A stretch of 30,231 nucleotides of DNA from Leishmania donovani (GCF_000227135.1 NC_018250.1:69833-100063); one strand, 5' to 3'; positions 10,868 through 20,630 are shown, counted from the stretch's first letter. Program-made: numbers and translations. The notes: a model not told the origin generated them from the sequence alone.

Positions 10868-11552
10868 ACAGGCATATCTTTATCGGCACATGTAATGCTC
10901 TTTGCTGGTTCGCGCTTTCGCTGGGGACTGTGGCTCTGTGTGCCGGTTTCGGACATTGGTTGCGGCGTGAAGACCGCGATCGACGATGTCTGCCTGCCCG
11001 GGTTTTCAGAGTGAAGAGAACGTGCACATGCGGCAGCGGCGGGGCAACGACCTGAATGTAAACAAGACGTTGAGACACACTTAAAGGACAGAAATGAGTG
11101 GCTCTGCTGACTAGCTGTGGAGTTGGAGAGGAGGGCGGGCACGGATGGAGACGCTACCCCGCTTCCTTTTCGCGGCTGCCATACCTTTTAAGTCTGTGCC
11201 GCCTTCTTCTTTACCACTATCGCCGCGCCCGCCACTAGAGTGGAGGGGGATGAGCATCAGTCGCGGAAACACGCGCCATGCATGCTGTGTGCCCCGCGGT
11301 CAATGTCTTGTTTGCCCTGTTGCTGTGGACTGTCGTGATGGTGCTGAGGGATGACCGAAGGAAGCGACGAGGCCATGCGTGCATATAGGCCGCCTCAGCA
11401 GCCGCAAGGCCTCTCGCCTCCGCGATTTGTAGTTCGGCCAATGTTTCTCGTGAGCGTCTTCGTGCTCAAGGCTTCTCTCTCTTACGCTGTTCATCTTTCT
11501 TGCACGTGCTCATGTTCTCCAGCTACATACACTTAGATATATCGCCAGGCGT
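10868..11552. other. Inverted-repeat loop, left non-coding part
   Basis: No gene is recognised. It becomes pyrimidine-rich towards 11470-11520, just before the candidate splice acceptor of the first small gene. Confidence 0.65.
11472..11522 (+). promoter_or_regulatory. Candidate trans-splice acceptor for the 11.8-kb small gene
   Basis: A C/T-rich stretch from 11472 to 11520 ends in AG at 11521-11522. The first ATG downstream is at 11553 and is in frame with the small membrane protein that has its own ATG at 11823. Confidence 0.4.
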
Positions 11553-11822
11553 ATGCGCAGGTGCCTTGCCTTTCGACATCTCACGGGCGCTGACTGCGGC
11601 TCTTCCGGGGCTGTGCACTCTTGCCGTACATCGTCGTCCCTACAGACTCTAGTCGCTTTCTCGGGCACCCTCTGTTTCTCCTGCTCCAAGACCTTCACCA
11701 CGTCATCCTCCGCCACCATCTCGTCCGCCAGGTGTGTGTCGTGCGTTGCCGTCTGCACACCTGCCCGGCACTTTGGCAATGCGCCGTCGCGCATTCGCCC
11801 AGCCGAGACACCCGCCGAGAAC

Positions 11823-12011
11823 ATGTGGCGGCAGAGTGAGCGCGAGACGAGCGCCTCCGTCGTTATTGTCATCATGTTCATGGTGCCACTGTGGCTTTAC
11901 GTGCTTTCAGCGCATGGGCAGGAGCAGAAGCGCGCCGCGGTGCGCGCTTGGGCGCTGGAGCAACGTGAACAGCATCACCCCTCTGAGCGTGAGGGCGAAG
12001 ACAAGACGTAG
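11823..12011 (+). CDS. Small single-pass membrane protein, hypothetical
   Basis: From the ATG at 11823 this encodes 62 residues: a short polar start (MWRQSERETS), one strongly hydrophobic helix at about residues 12-29, and a charged tail rich in Gln, Glu and Arg (about 30-62). The pattern is that of a small membrane-anchored subunit with a soluble helical tail. The frame is open further upstream to an ATG at 11553, giving 152 residues. That extension is rich in Ser, Cys, Thr and Arg and poor in acidic residues, so it could be a targeting sequence, or simply translated 5' UTR. I prefer 11823 because the composition turns protein-like there, but the first ATG after the candidate splice site is 11553. 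No family is recognised. It is the first of three short membrane-protein genes inside the inverted-repeat loop. Confidence 0.55.
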   Translation: MWRQSERETSASVVIVIMFMVPLWLYVLSAHGQEQKRAAVRAWALEQREQHHPSEREGEDKT

Positions 12012-12773
12012 AGCGGCGATGTAGGGGGCGGGGCAGGCGTGAGACGCGGTGCGGCGTCGAGAGTTCGGATGCCCCGTCCGCCACTGCCCTTTTCTTCTCT
12101 CACCGGCTTGCCTGTCTCGCGCCGTCGCTGTGAGGGGGACGCTTTCAGCACCTCAGCAGCCTAGGGTTGAAGGTCAGCACGTGCAAACTCGGCTTTACAG
12201 ATGGCTATACTGCAGCGCACCACGCATACACACGACGGCGCTGCCGCCTGTGTTACTGCGTCTCTGGCGTGCCCCTCCTCTGCCTTTACTTCATCGCCTT
12301 TCAGTCACAAGCTTACGTCTCGTCGAGGAGTGCCCGGAAAGCGCGCGGGAAAAGGAGCTGTAATATGAAGGTTTGAGCCTGCGCCCCTGTGATGGACTGC
12401 TCTGCCGTCCACCCCACCCCACCCGTCTCATCGCCGCAGTTTAGCGTGCGCCCAAGCCGAACAGATGAGAACGGCTGCACCTTGCCGACATCTCCGTTCC
12501 TCTGATGCACACGCACACACACAACACCTTTGCCCTCCCCCCGCTCTGTTTCTTGTGTATATGTTGCTTGGCGGGCCTTCGCCGCCTGTCTGGTGAGACT
12601 GCTGAGCCTGCTGCGGGTGTCGCTGGTGCCGACGTCCGCGTAAGATGCCAAGGTAAAGTGCTTTGTGCCGTTTTCGTATGTGGGCTCCCTGTCTTCCGTA
12701 ACTGGCGACGAAGGTGTAGTGCAGCTCTGTGCACGTGCACGACACTTTCTCTTCCCATCTAGACTCCGCTGGA
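12012..12773. other. Intergenic region between first and second small loop genes
   Basis: No gene is seen. Pyrimidine-rich stretches occur at about 12080-12120 and 12535-12560, with a final tract at 12743-12760 next to the start of the following gene. Confidence 0.65.
12743..12762 (+). promoter_or_regulatory. Candidate trans-splice acceptor fixing the start of the 12.8-kb gene
   Basis: An 18-base, almost pure pyrimidine tract (12743-12760) is followed at once by AG at 12761-12762, only 11 nt before the ATG at 12774. If used, the in-frame upstream ATG-like start at 12729 would not be in the mRNA. Confidence 0.45.
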
Positions 12774-13439
12774 ATGCGCCAAGGAGCCGCCAGGGGATGC
12801 GCGTGTGTAGCCGCGCGCAGCGATGGCCTTTGCGGGTGCATCGCCGGTGCCAACACGACCACCGCTGTGCGCGGTTACACTCGCGGCATCCCCTACACTC
12901 CTCAAGGGACTATTCAGGATTACACGTCCTCTCCGCGTCACGTAAGGTTGGCTGAGATGCAGCGCAATATCGACAGGGAGGCGAGAAGGGCGCCGACCGG
13001 ACTCTACGAAGGCCCGACCATCACCACCAAGGACGGTGCGAGGCCACTCTTTCCGCCCGAAAAAGCACGCCACCCAAACCGCGGCCCGGCCCCACGTGGA
13101 GCGCCACCGCCGACGTATGCCCCGCAGTTTGTCGCACCGGCTGCGACGCGCGAGGACATGATGCCGCCGCAGCCCGATTCCTACCAGCGCGACCTCCGCA
13201 GCGACCCCGCGTACGCAGATGATCCAGAGCATATTGTGGCGGCACGTCAGCGGATTATGACTATGCAGAGCGACTCTTACGGCGAAGCGATGCGCGGAAT
13301 GGTGGCTCCGCCGCCGCCGCTGGATCCTGACGCGCCGCAGGCGTACCGGCAGCCTCGGGTGCAGCTGGATGACAGCTGGTGGATCCTGATGTGGTCCTTT
13401 GCAGCCCTGTTCGTGGTGATGGCCATGTATGGAAAGTAG
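12774..13439 (+). CDS. Proline-rich tail-anchored protein, hypothetical, possible mitochondrial import signal
   Basis: Encodes 221 residues from the ATG at 12774 to the TAG at 13437-13439. The first ~40 residues have several Arg, many Ala, Gly and Cys and almost no acidic residues, compatible with a mitochondrial presequence. The middle is hydrophilic, with Pro-rich stretches (for example APPPTYAPQF and VAPPPPLDPD) and Tyr/Asp motifs such as QPDSYQRDL and MQSDSYGEA. The last ~22 residues form one hydrophobic helix beginning SWWILMWSF and ending YGK, so it should be tail-anchored with the bulk outside the membrane. The start is chosen because a splice-acceptor signature lies just upstream; 12957 is a possible later start. 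I recognise no family. A small organelle membrane-complex subunit is a guess from layout only. It sits in the middle of the inverted-repeat loop. Confidence 0.72.
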   Translation: MRQGAARGCACVAARSDGLCGCIAGANTTTAVRGYTRGIPYTPQGTIQDYTSSPRHVRLAEMQRNIDREARRAPTGLYEGPTITTKDGARPLFPPEKARHPNRGPAPRGAPPPTYAPQFVAPAATREDMMPPQPDSYQRDLRSDPAYADDPEHIVAARQRIMTMQSDSYGEAMRGMVAPPPPLDPDAPQAYRQPRVQLDDSWWILMWSFAALFVVMAMYGK

Positions 13440-14372
13440 TCTTAGGCGGGTTTAGTGGGTGGGAGAGAGGAGTCACGGCTTCAACGGCAGCCTTGCCGAG
13501 GGTAGATGATGGCGGTGGCTCACGAATCGTTCGAAGTTCACCTATCCCTCTCTCTGCTCCTCTTGGAGAAGGCGCTGCTGCAAAAAGATTCAATCCCCGC
13601 CCCCCCCCCCGAGGGCTGTTCGTGCAGCTGCCCTGCTCGTTCCCCTCCCACTCTCTCGTACCTCTTTATCGGATGCGCTTCTTTATGAGCCATCGCGGTC
13701 TTGCCGCGTTCCTCTTCGTTATGAACGCTTGAATACTGCCTGGCACGTTCTCCCCCGCTCTCTCTCCCTCTCTCCCGTGTGCCTGCCGGGCGCGTGCACG
13801 CGGCGTGCCGTGTGGAGGGGGGCGTCCACGTCGAAGATAGAGCGACGCAAATCGCGCCAACAAAAACGAATACAAAAAAGGAGAACTCGTGCATGCGACT
13901 CTGTGGGTGTGCTCCTCGCTTCCTCCGTCTGTGACCACCGCGCGTGTTTCAGGGAAGAGGAGGCACAAGCAGTAACAACCACAACAGAAATGCACGATGT
14001 CCGTGTCATCTGCCTCCTGTGGCATGCTCAGGAGAAGATGTGAGGACGAAGGGGAAGGAGACTGCCACTTAAACTGCCTTCCTCCGTCGCAATCGTTTCG
14101 CATGCGCTCCTAACACAAACTCTCAACGACACACGTGCGCCCACGCACCCCTGTCTACCTCACGCATGCACTCCGTCTTTTTCCTTGTGTATCTCCGTCC
14201 CATCGACCTCTCGTTGCATGCTTTCATGCAGCTTCAGGAGACCGAGAACGAACCGATGCTCTTGAGCGCCTTTTTCTGCCCTCGTCGCCGACTTCACATT
14301 GGCCAGCCCACCGCAAGGCTTCTGCTGCAACCGCAGCAAGGTGACAGCAACCGCCCACCACGCAAGCTGCCG
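13440..14372. other. Intergenic region in inverted-repeat loop
   Basis: No confident gene is seen. It contains a C homopolymer near 13600-13610 and pyrimidine-rich tracts at about 13620-13680, 13750-13785 and 14090-14230. The last of these could serve the next small gene. Confidence 0.65.
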
Positions 14373-14519
14373 ATGAGCAGGCGACGGCTCATGACGAAGC
14401 AGAAGCCTTATTGTAGAACCACGTCATCTGGTCCCATCTGCGTCATGCTGATGTCCTTCGTCTGCTACATGATCTACCAATCAAGATACGGATTCGATGA
14501 TGATCGCATGCTGAGATGA
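14373..14519 (+). CDS. Very small single-pass membrane protein, hypothetical
   Basis: From the ATG at 14373 this encodes 48 residues. It has a basic start (MSRRRLMTKQKPY), a hydrophobic helix of about 17 residues (around 21-37, with ICVMLMSF), and an acidic/basic end (FDDDRMLR). The positive-inside start, one helix and short charged tail resemble the small membrane subunits of respiratory complexes, but I cannot name a family. The frame is open upstream to 14166 with other ATGs (for example at 14256), which would add up to 69 residues of no clear character. I chose 14373 because the membrane-protein layout starts there. It is the third short membrane gene in the inverted-repeat loop and lies just before the right arm. 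Confidence 0.5.
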   Translation: MSRRRLMTKQKPYCRTTSSGPICVMLMSFVCYMIYQSRYGFDDDRMLR

Positions 14520-14914
14520 AAACAAAAGAGTGCGGCTGCGTACACACCTGCGCTGCGGCCCCTCGAAGCCCCAAACAACAAAAAAGCATCGAGTAGGGCA
14601 CAGAAAAGGGGATGCCAAGGGCGAGAAAGATAAGGATGTGCAGCGTGGTGCTGTTACACAGTGCTGCGCGTGCGAGTGCGTCCACCTGTGCGAGATGTTC
14701 ATCGAATCCTTGCATACGACTTGCACAGCTGCACCCCTGCATGCTCTTCTTCTCCTCTCTCTTCCTCACTCGACGAGGTTCTCGCCAGCACACACGCTCG
14801 CACATACCACACCGTCAACGTGGACGTCTGTGTACGCGTATGTGTGCTCGACTCAGGTGCCATTAGGAAGCAAAAGGCAGCCGAGAGACGACGACACGCC
14901 AGCCCTTTCCTTTG
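14520..14914. other. Loop region before the right inverted-repeat arm
   Basis: No gene is seen. A pyrimidine-rich patch occurs at about 14740-14775. The inverted-repeat homology begins at 14915. Confidence 0.65.
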
Positions 14915-17028
14915 CACCATGTCTATTCGGCATCCATCAAGCCAGCAGATATGCGCACATGCACCGCCACAGCTCACCTGCCCCTGCGACAACACCGCTA
15001 CATCCCCGCTGTGTAGGGCGAGCTGTCTGTGGTCGAATCGGGCCATGCGCCTCACCGTCTCGTCCCGTCCTTCCTCGACCCTACTCGACCCTCCTTCGCC
15101 GACGCGCTGCGCGGTCGGCGCCAAACAGAGATGGGTGAGCTCTGCNNNNNNNNNNNNNNNNNNNNNNNNNNNNNNNNNNNNNNNNNNNNNNNNNNNNNNN
15201 NNNNNNNNNNNNNNNNNNNNNNNNNNNNNNNNNNNNNNNNNNNNCCCTACTCGACCCTCCTTCGCCGACGCGCTGCGCGGTCGGCGCCAAACAGAGATGG
15301 GTGAGCTCTGCATGCCTTGATGCGGGTGGGCCGCGCTTGTGGTTCTGCTCGAGGGCGGCGGCGGTGGCGCCTCGTGCGGGCAACAGGCGGTGGTCTGGGT
15401 GCGTGACGGATGAGCGCAGGGAGGACGCTGGCCACGTCCCGGTGAGGGCCCTGTGAGACCCGGCACTCGGTCTGTACGCCATGCTTCTTCCTTAGCCAGC
15501 TCAACCCGCGGCATGCAGTAACGCGGTGTGTGGGCTCGCCGCGTGGGAGTGCGCAGAGCTCGGTGGTGCCACTCGGGCTACTCTGGTCATGCCTCCGGCA
15601 TCTGCGCCACATCAGCCCAGCGGGTGGGGATGCAGGCGATGCCGCACATGCCGCACACGTGCGCTGTTGGGCTGCCCGGTGCGCGCCTCTTCTCAGCCTC
15701 TCCCGTCCATCGCTCTTGCTCTTCTGACCTCTGCATGCTTTGCTTGGATGCGGCACGCCGTGCCAGCTGTGGTCGGCCGCGCGTGCGCACAGTGCTCGCG
15801 CTGGTGGATACGGATACGTGTTTCGGGGCAGCGCTGCTGTCTTGGTGGCTCGCCGTCGCCCCCATTCCCCGCTATCGTCGATGCCATGGGGTGGGTGGCG
15901 TGCCTGGATGGCGTGCCCGCATGCGCCGCGACAGGTGGGACGCTGCCATGAGTCTGTGGCAGCAAGGGGCATCCCGCCTTCCCCTGAGCCCGCACGGTCC
16001 TGGCAGGGAGTGGGTGTGTCCAGCGGAGGGGGCTGGCGGATAGGCATGTGCCTGCGCGCGACGAGGTCGCAGCTTGCCGTCCTGAGGGGGGGTGCAGGGG
16101 GGGCGGCGGCGGACACGCGACTGGGGGCGGGGGTCCATGCGTCGCGCGATTCGCGAACTCGCGCGTGGCACTGCGGGCCCGACACGGCGGCGGAGGCCCT
16201 GGCGGGGGTGGGGACGCCACCGTGCGAGCGGAGTAGCAGGCAGCGCACCACGTGCACTCCATCTTGTCACTGCCAGTCACCCGTCGCTGCAGGAATGCAA
16301 AGGGCGGACAGGTGTGCGTGCGGAGCTGGGCGATGACGGTCTCCTGTCGTCTCGTGAGCTCGGCGCCCTCGTTGCTTGGCGCGGGACGGCTGCCACCGTG
16401 TAACTGACGCGATTTGCCGTGAGCCGATACACGCGTGATCGCGGTCGCGAGTCTCTTCGGCACAGCGCCAGCCCAGACCGGTGTGCCGGCAGCAAGAGTC
16501 CACAGCCGTGCCCGACGGCAGGGTGCCGACTATCGGCGTTCCCCCGGAGGGCGTACTGGACCTTCGTGCCACGGTGCGGTGGCCGGCATCGCGAAGGATG
16601 ACGNNNNNNNNNNNNNNNNNNNNNNNNNNNNNNNNNNNNNNNNNNNNNNNNNNNNNNNNNNNNNNNNNNNNNNNNNNNNNNNNNNNNNNNNNNNNNNNNN
16701 NNTCACTGCCAGTCACCCGTCGCTGCAGGAATGCAAAGGGCGGACAGGTGTGCGTGCGGAGCTGGGCGATGACGGTCTCCTGTCGTCTCGTGAGCTCGGC
16801 GCCCTCGTTGCTTGGCGCGGGACGGCTGCCACCGTGTAACTGACGCGATTTGCCGTGAGCCGATACACGCGTGATCGCGGTCGCGAGTCTCTTCGGCACA
16901 GCGCCAGCCCAGACCGGTGTGCCGGCAGCAAGAGTCCACAGCCGTGCCCGACGGCAGGGTGCCGACTATCGGCGTTCCCCCGGAGGGCGTACTGGACCTT
17001 CGTGCCACGGTGCGGTGGCCGGCATCGC
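14915..17028 (-). repeat. Right arm of the ~1.5-kb inverted repeat (inflated by two assembly artefacts)
   Basis: Reverse complement of 9345-10867. The raw span is 2114 bases, but it contains two unmerged overlaps: 67 bp plus 99 N at 15146-15244, and 337 bp plus 99 N at 16604-16702. Without them the arm is 1512 bases. It carries long antisense open frames but nothing protein-like. The arm has all of the sequence that is missing from the left one, and the two are above 99% alike where both can be read. Confidence 0.92.
15079..15311. other. Unmerged contig overlap around a 99-N gap
   Basis: The 67 bases 15079-15145 reappear exactly at 15245-15311, with 99 N between. The left arm has this sequence once, which confirms that it is an artefact. 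Confidence 0.93.
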
Positions 17029-17039
17029 GAAGGATGACG
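16267..17039. other. Unmerged contig overlap around a 99-N gap
   Basis: The 337 bases 16267-16603 reappear exactly at 16703-17039, with 99 N between. The left arm has this sequence only once, so one copy should be removed. Confidence 0.94.
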
Positions 17040-17615
17040 ATGTAAGTGGCCAAAAGCGAAGGGCATGGCCGCACTGGAGAAAGCTCAGAGGCTGGCGTTG
17101 AGGGGCGGGCAGGAAAGGCTCAGTGGACATGGCCCTTGTGAACGTCGTGTGGTCCTTCGCACGTCGCTGTTCTGCCTCACATGACCTCTAAAAAGGGATA
17201 GGCCCGTGTGTCTTAGCTGAACTCTCTAGGTTCATCACGTGTGCTGCGGGACGTTCGAAAGCAGCAGCGCCGGTCTTGCTCTCCGGCATGCACGCGTCTG
17301 GCCGCGCTCTGATTAGAAACGCGCACAGAGTAGCGCAGGCGCAGAGGAAGCTGCGCACGTGTACTCCCCTCTTCACTTCTTCCTGTCTCTTGTTCTCTAT
17401 CTCGCTTTCCTTCAGCGGGGTGGCGGCGATCGTTCACCGCAGAAGACAGCCTCCGCCCCTTCTTGGTTGCCCTTAACGCCCTTGCGCACTCGCCCTCGAC
17501 CTTGTACTTTGTTGGCTGTGCGAGTTGTGAGCTGTCACTAATCCGCTCTCTTGCCACCCTCCTCTTCCGCTCACGTCACTACGCGTAGGTGCCGTCATGC
17601 AAGTCGGCTGCTCTC
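17029..17615. other. Intergenic region before the 17.6-kb gene
   Basis: No gene is seen. A strong pyrimidine tract at 17362-17413 is the main feature. Confidence 0.65.
17362..17415 (+). promoter_or_regulatory. Candidate trans-splice acceptor for the 17.6-kb gene
   Basis: About 50 bases of nearly pure C/T are followed by the first AG at 17414-17415, some 200 nt before the ATG at 17616. A second, weaker C/T stretch with AG at 17587-17588 lies closer to the start. Confidence 0.55.
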
Positions 17616-18173
17616 ATGGCCGGCCAGATCCGCAATAGCTGGCGGCGCCGCATCTACCTGTGGCTCATCACCTCCACCCGCGACCGTCGCAACCGGACTG
17701 ATGATGTCGGCACCCATCTTCAGGCAGCGCGCAGAGAGCGAAACAAGGTGCATAGAGTCAACGACTTGTTCCATGCTTCTGGCATGTGGCACCACCCCCA
17801 TGACACGCTGGAAGGCATCATTCTTCAAGGAATGGGGAAGGGGCTTGCGTGGAGCTTCGTGATTGTCCCTGCGTGTTTTGTGCTGACCTTCATCGTCTGC
17901 ATAACCTCGTATCGTGGCGGTGACTGGCGCGCACAGCAACAGCACGCGCAAGAGGAGTGGCAGCATCACCTGCTGGAAGCGGCGCAGAAACGGGCGATAG
18001 CCGACAAGGAACTGCAGTCTGTATGCAATTACGCCATGGAGGCAAAGTCTTTACTTCGCCCCATTCCGGAGGAACGGCGCTGGGGTGCGCAGCTAGAGGC
18101 GAACATGGCCTTCATCAACGAAAAGCTTCAGCGCCACTTGGGCGATGACGAGTCAACGCGAGAACGCGGGTGA
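17616..18173 (+). CDS. Single-pass membrane protein with basic N-terminus and coiled-coil tail, conserved-type hypothetical
   Basis: Encodes 185 residues. The first 50 are strongly basic (NSWRRR, RDRRNR, ARRERNK). A hydrophobic helix lies at about residues 78-97 (WSFVIVPACFVLTF). The rest (about 104-175) is rich in Gln, Glu, Ala, Lys and His with a heptad-like pattern and probably forms a helix or coiled coil (for example AQEEWQHHLLEAAQKR). It ends with charged residues. There is no signal peptide; the layout suggests the basic end stays on the cytosolic or matrix side. The frame is open upstream to a GTG at 17589, but 17616 is the first ATG. It lies between the inverted repeat and HTBF, where the Leishmania H locus has a conserved gene of unknown function. 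I recognise no family. Confidence 0.75.
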   Translation: MAGQIRNSWRRRIYLWLITSTRDRRNRTDDVGTHLQAARRERNKVHRVNDLFHASGMWHHPHDTLEGIILQGMGKGLAWSFVIVPACFVLTFIVCITSYRGGDWRAQQQHAQEEWQHHLLEAAQKRAIADKELQSVCNYAMEAKSLLRPIPEERRWGAQLEANMAFINEKLQRHLGDDESTRERG

Positions 18174-19209
18174 AAGGTGCATGCAAGCGTCCAAGTGCGT
18201 CGGCGTTCGTGCACCCCGCTCCCCCACTTCTCCAGCTTGCAGAGACACACAATGGTTTTCCCGCTCTTCCTACTGGCGCCGCCCCTCGTGCGCATTGGCG
18301 TGTACGCGTGCCGCACCAGATGGTAGTGCGTGCCGAAATTACATCAAGACGACAGTCACGGAATACAGAAGCGCTCAGGAGAGCCAATGACAGGCTGATG
18401 TGTGCCCGTGTGTGTGTGTACGCATCCTGCTGCCGCACCGGCACACATATCAAATATACGTAGACATACGTACACCTACCATGCACACCCTTTCTCTCTC
18501 CCTCTCGTGGTGGTGCTCGAGATGGCAGGACGTCCTCTACCTTATTTTTCCCAACTCCTTGTGCTTGCCTTCTCCGCTACTGCTACTCCACCGCACCACA
18601 CCCCACTCCCTAATCTCTATATGGCTGCCTATCTTTCCTGCAAACCCTCGAACACACACATACGCTGCGTATCACGCTTGAGCTCGTGCACATGAATGGA
18701 TTTTTTGCGTCTCCCTCGATTTTCCGCGCATCCGCTCAGCCGTGACACCCGTCTCACCACCCACCTTCTACCGCTGACCACACTTGCACGTACAAGCACC
18801 GTCGTCTGGCCCCCCATCCCCTTCTTCTGGTGCGCTTGAAAGAGGGAAGAAAAGTGCGGCCACAGGCGGTAGAAGCACAGAGGAAAGCTCATCCCTCTTC
18901 ATCGAACTTCCTCCTCTTGCCTACCCCTCGTCCCGCCCTCTCAGCCGTGCGACACCAGCTCCCGGCGCCATCACACTCGCCCTCCGGAGTTATTAGTCTC
19001 GTCTTGCTACTTCTCATCCTGTTATTCTCGTTGCCTCATTCCTCATTGCCGTTGTTTGTGTGTGTGTGCGCGCGCGCCCCGAGTGGCTGACCTCCTCCAC
19101 CGCTGCATTGCCTGTCTTGTGTGTCTGTGGGCGTGCGTGTGCTGCCGTTGGAGCGACTTGGCGAGCCCTGCCGCCGCCCCCCCCCCAGCCTCACAAAGAA
19201 AGAGGCACA
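18174..19209. other. Intergenic region upstream of HTBF
   Basis: No gene is seen. It is pyrimidine-rich in several blocks (about 18485-18640 and 18990-19050), then has a (GT)n/(GC)n patch at about 19050-19077 and a C-run at about 19177-19186 ending in AG at 19187-19188. Either 19082-19083 or 19187-19188 may be the splice acceptor for the next gene. Confidence 0.6.
19187..19188 (+). promoter_or_regulatory. Candidate trans-splice acceptor AG for HTBF
   Basis: The AG follows a C-rich run and lies 22 nt before the ATG at 19210. An alternative AG at 19082-19083 follows the longer C/T-rich stretch that starts near 18996. Confidence 0.35.
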
Positions 19210-19779
19210 ATGCTCAACGAGGTGCACGTGAACGCAGACCCGAACACCATCTCCACCTTGGATGAGCCGGTGCTTCAGACGCTGCTGCGCGATGCCAAGG
19301 CGATCGGCCGCAAGCTCGTTGTGGTTGTGTGCCCCCCTCTCGGAGCTGATAAGGAGCTTCACGATTGGGATCTCTGGGGGCCGCTGTTCCTGTGTCTCAT
19401 TCTGGCCTCCATCCTCACCATCAACGCCAGCGATGACCAGGGCGCCGCCGTCTTCTCTGCGGTCTTCATCTTTGTGTGGCTTGGCGGTCTTGTCGTCACC
19501 GTCAATGCCAAGCTCCTCGGCAGCAAGATCATGTTCTTTCAAACGTACTGCGCCATCGGCTACTGCTTGGCGCCCATCTGTCTCGGCGCTCTCTTGTGCT
19601 GCGTCCTTCCGTGGTTTTTATTGAACCTCTTGCTGTGCTTCATTGCGTGGGCATGGGCTTGTTGGGCAGCCCTGCGCTTTTTCCGAAACACAGTGAGCGC
19701 CGACCGTGAGGTGCTGGTTGTGTACCCCGTCGGGCTCTTCTACATCTTCTTCACCTGGATGGTTCTGGTTGGTATTTAG
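19210..19779 (+). CDS. HTBF: Yip1-family (YIPF6-type) membrane protein, terbinafine-resistance locus protein
   Basis: Encodes 189 residues with a cytosolic N-terminus of about 53 residues and then five hydrophobic helices (about 55-72, 78-98, 108-130, 133-156, 168-188). The Yip1/YIPF6 marks are clear: DLWGPLF at 55-61, VWLGG at 89-93, NAKLLGSKIMFFQ at 99-111 and the IGYCLAP motif at 116-122. Yip1 proteins work in vesicle traffic between ER and Golgi with Rab GTPases. In Leishmania this gene is the H-locus terbinafine-resistance gene, whose overexpression raises tolerance to ergosterol-synthesis inhibitors. How it does so is not shown by the sequence. I chose the ATG at 19210; a longer frame back to 19060 is only translated GT/C-rich 5' UTR. 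It lies upstream of MRPA, as in the known locus. Confidence 0.93.
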   Translation: MLNEVHVNADPNTISTLDEPVLQTLLRDAKAIGRKLVVVVCPPLGADKELHDWDLWGPLFLCLILASILTINASDDQGAAVFSAVFIFVWLGGLVVTVNAKLLGSKIMFFQTYCAIGYCLAPICLGALLCCVLPWFLLNLLLCFIAWAWACWAALRFFRNTVSADREVLVVYPVGLFYIFFTWMVLVGI

Positions 19780-19959
19780 AACTAGTCCGCGATATTTCGT
19801 TTGGCGGTGTGGTGACCGTGCTTCACACACAAGCCCACCACAAGCAGCACGTCAGAGACCACAAGGTCCATGATGACGTCAAAAACCTTCACGTATGGGG
19901 GGAGGGGCCGAGGGGAGGCAGCCAGGCACGTGTAAGTGCTGGGTGCACAGAAAGGCAGG

Positions 19960-19977
19960 CACACACACACACACACA
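19960..19977. repeat. (CA)9 microsatellite
   Basis: Nine CA units in the HTBF 3' flank. Confidence 0.93.
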
Positions 19978-20539
19978 TTGCGGTCCCTGTGCAACTGCCG
20001 CCATTTCCTTCCGTTTCTCACTTCCTCGTTCGTATCGCGTTTGCTTTCCTACGTGTGGGTGCGCCGGTTGGCGCGCCTTCTGTGCCAAGGCGTGCGCCCG
20101 CCGACGAGAGTGCGTGTGCGTGTGCTCTCTCCTATCGCTCTGCCGTCCTTTGTTTTTTTTTGTGCTCGTGTCTCTCTCTCTGTGTAATCCCTGATGACGT
20201 AGGACACCTCAGTGCGTCGTTTCGCAGGGTCCCGCTCACCCACTCGCTGAGGGAGGGTGCCGTGGTGCCCCCGCCATCCCTACCCATGCCGGCCCGCCTC
20301 TGGTGGTCAGAAGGTCGAGTGCCTATGACGGAGGGAGGTCAGTGGGATTCATCGCTGCTGATGTTGGTGGTGCTTCGGAGCGACCTGCGACAGCGACCAC
20401 ACGCTTGGGCCATCCGTGTGATGGGCGAAGTGTCCGCGTGACTCGAGCGTATTCCACTCCCGGCCCGCACACTGCCTGCTGATGGTGAGGAGACTACGCC
20501 AACGCTGAAGATGCACAGGGTGGCGACCGGCATGATGGA

Positions 20540-20630
20540 NNNNNNNNNNNNNNNNNNNNNNNNNNNNNNNNNNNNNNNNNNNNNNNNNNNNNNNNNNNNN
20601 NNNNNNNNNNNNNNNNNNNNNNNNNNNNNN
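20540..20630. other. Assembly gap, 91 N, in HTBF-MRPA spacer
   Basis: The two flanks are not duplicates of each other, unlike those of the 99-N gaps. Content unknown. Confidence 0.95.

Noticed and set aside
11510..11881. 123-codon minus-strand frame with a hydrophilic, helix-like translation
   Set aside because: It runs against the polycistronic direction and overlaps the small + strand gene and its upstream region. Acidic/Lys-rich composition is what the complement of Ser/Leu/C-T-rich DNA gives.
15247..16257. 336-codon open frame on the minus strand in the right inverted-repeat arm (also + strand in the left arm)
   Set aside because: It has no ATG at its start, Arg/Ala/Pro-rich composition without domains, and several overlapping frames of the same kind, so it looks like GC-rich non-coding DNA.
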